Assembly: GCA_030632545.1 (NCBI GenBank)
Contig: DAOVUO010000131.1
Coordinates: 1-6,881, forward strand
Direction: 5' to 3'
Source of the DNA: Bacteroidales bacterium
Lineage (GTDB): Bacteria; Bacteroidota; Bacteroidia; Bacteroidales; DYOH01
Length of the DNA: 6,881 nucleotides
The stretch's first letter is position 1; every line of letters begins with the position of its first letter. The position numbers were made by a program, and so were the translations under genes. A model generated the notes under the pieces. It saw nothing but the letters and a program-made list of their open reading frames with translations, made no database searches and had not been told where the DNA came from. This document shows, piece by piece, positions 6,190 through 6,881 of this stretch.

Positions 6190-6881
6190 TTAATCTTCCA
6201 GACTATGAAGTACTAATCCACTTCTAAGTTTTGGTTCGAACCAAGTAGTTTTAGGCGGCATTATGCTTCCTGTGTCAGCAATATCAATAAGTTGTTGCAT
6301 ACTAACAGGATAAAGCGCAAAAGCGACTTTCATTTCACCACTATTTACACGTTTTTCCAATTCAGCTAATCCTCTAATTCCACCAACAAATTCAATACGT
6401 GTAGAACGACGTAAATCTTTAATGTTTAAAAATGGATCAAGAATTTGGGTAGTTAATATAGTAACATCTAAAACACCAATAGGGTCATTATTATCGTAAG
6501 TACCTTCTTTAGCAGTAAGCGAATACCATTTTTTGTCTAAATACATTCCAAAATTATGCAATGCACTTGGTTTGTAGATACTAGTTCCATTTTCCTTAAT
6601 GTCGAAACGCTCAGAAAGTTTAGCAATAAACTCTTCGGAAGTCAAACTATTAAGGTCTTTTACTACACGATTATAATCAATAATTGCCAACTGACTTGCA
6701 GGAAAATTCACCGACAAAAAGAAGTTATATTCCTCGTTTCCTGTATGATTTGGATTGTTTTTCTTTTTCTCATTTCCTACTAAAGCAGCAGCGGCAGTAC
6801 GATGGTGACCATCAGCAACATATATTGAAGGAATATCCTTTTCAAAAATAGATTGAATTTTACTTACAATATTAGCCTCGT
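6190..6881 (-). CDS. DUF1015-family protein, C-terminal part (5' end outside window)
   Basis: The frame is open from the right edge to the TAA at 6190, giving the last 229 residues of a protein whose family is usually about 400-420 residues long. The diagnostic motif is IYVADGHHRTAAA (DGHHR at 6813-6799), the conserved core of DUF1015. It is followed by a Lys/Asn-rich loop, FFLSVNFPASQLAIIDYNRV and the C-terminal MPPKTTWFEPKLRSGLVLH. A start at the TTG at 6717 would be wrong because it cuts through this conserved frame. DUF1015 has a ParB/SerK-like fold, and some relatives have been reported as free-serine kinases; in Bacteroidota the gene often sits next to serC and serA, so a role in serine metabolism is the best guess, but those neighbours are not in the window. 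The gene ends in a strong terminator and is independent of the abiE operon. Confidence 0.92.
   Translation of the reverse strand, partial: EANIVSKIQSIFEKDIPSIYVADGHHRTAAAALVGNEKKKNNPNHTGNEEYNFFLSVNFPASQLAIIDYNRVVKDLNSLTSEEFIAKLSERFDIKENGTSIYKPSALHNFGMYLDKKWYSLTAKEGTYDNNDPIGVLDVTILTTQILDPFLNIKDLRRSTRIEFVGGIRGLAELEKRVNSGEMKVAFALYPVSMQQLIDIADTGSIMPPKTTWFEPKLRSGLVLHSLED

Noticed and set aside
6190..6717. DUF1015 protein beginning at a TTG at 6717
   Set aside because: The same frame continues upstream to the window edge through the conserved DGHHR motif, so 6717 is an internal leucine codon.
6556..6783. Plus-strand reading frame of 75 codons
   Set aside because: It is antisense to the conserved DUF1015 frame and its sequence is of low-complexity membrane-like character caused by the A+T-rich complement.
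1..6881. CRISPR array, tRNA or rRNA genes
   Set aside because: No regularly spaced repeat with unique spacers and no tRNA or rRNA signature was seen on either strand.

Overview
The window looks like a chromosomal segment of a low-G+C member of the Bacteroidota. Three signs point there: none of the clear starts has a Shine-Dalgarno box, candidate promoters carry the Bacteroidota -7 word TAnnTTTG, and the gene families are of types common in that phylum (a DUF4212/SSS symporter pair, DUF1015, an AbiE pair of the DUF6577-like kind). This placement is inference; no rRNA or tRNA is present.

Layout. Positions 1-2272 (minus strand) hold a two-gene transporter operon. It consists of a DUF4212-like small membrane subunit carrying a large extra domain, followed by a sodium:solute symporter of the VC_2705/ActP type that runs off the left edge. 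Positions 2273-3046 are a gene-poor gap with promoter-like words and short repeats. Positions 3047-3576 (plus strand) are a ParE/RelE-type toxin-antitoxin module: the antitoxin is intact, but the toxin is broken by an in-frame amber codon. Positions 3577-3850 separate convergent genes and contain a 94-bp unit bounded by 19-bp inverted arms. Positions 3851-5670 (minus strand) are an apparently intact type IV AbiE module, antitoxin first and nucleotidyltransferase toxin second. Just upstream, at 5755-5803, lie a -7-like word and two identical perfect palindromes 31 bp apart, a plausible autoregulatory operator. Positions 5821-6072 look like a small non-coding element with 15-bp terminal inverted repeats (MITE-like). 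A strong intrinsic terminator at 6133-6168 ends the last gene, a DUF1015-family protein at 6190-6881 (minus strand) whose 5' end lies outside the window.

Interpretation. Two apparently core units (transporter operon and DUF1015 gene) flank a roughly 3.5-kb accessory block with two toxin-antitoxin systems, one decayed and one intact. Two short words occur in the same order and orientation on both sides of that block (2373/2599 and 6004/6079), which may mark its insertion or recombination boundaries. The most distinctive items are the enlarged DUF4212-like subunit, the paired palindromes in front of the AbiE operon, and the nonsense-disrupted toxin beside an intact antitoxin.
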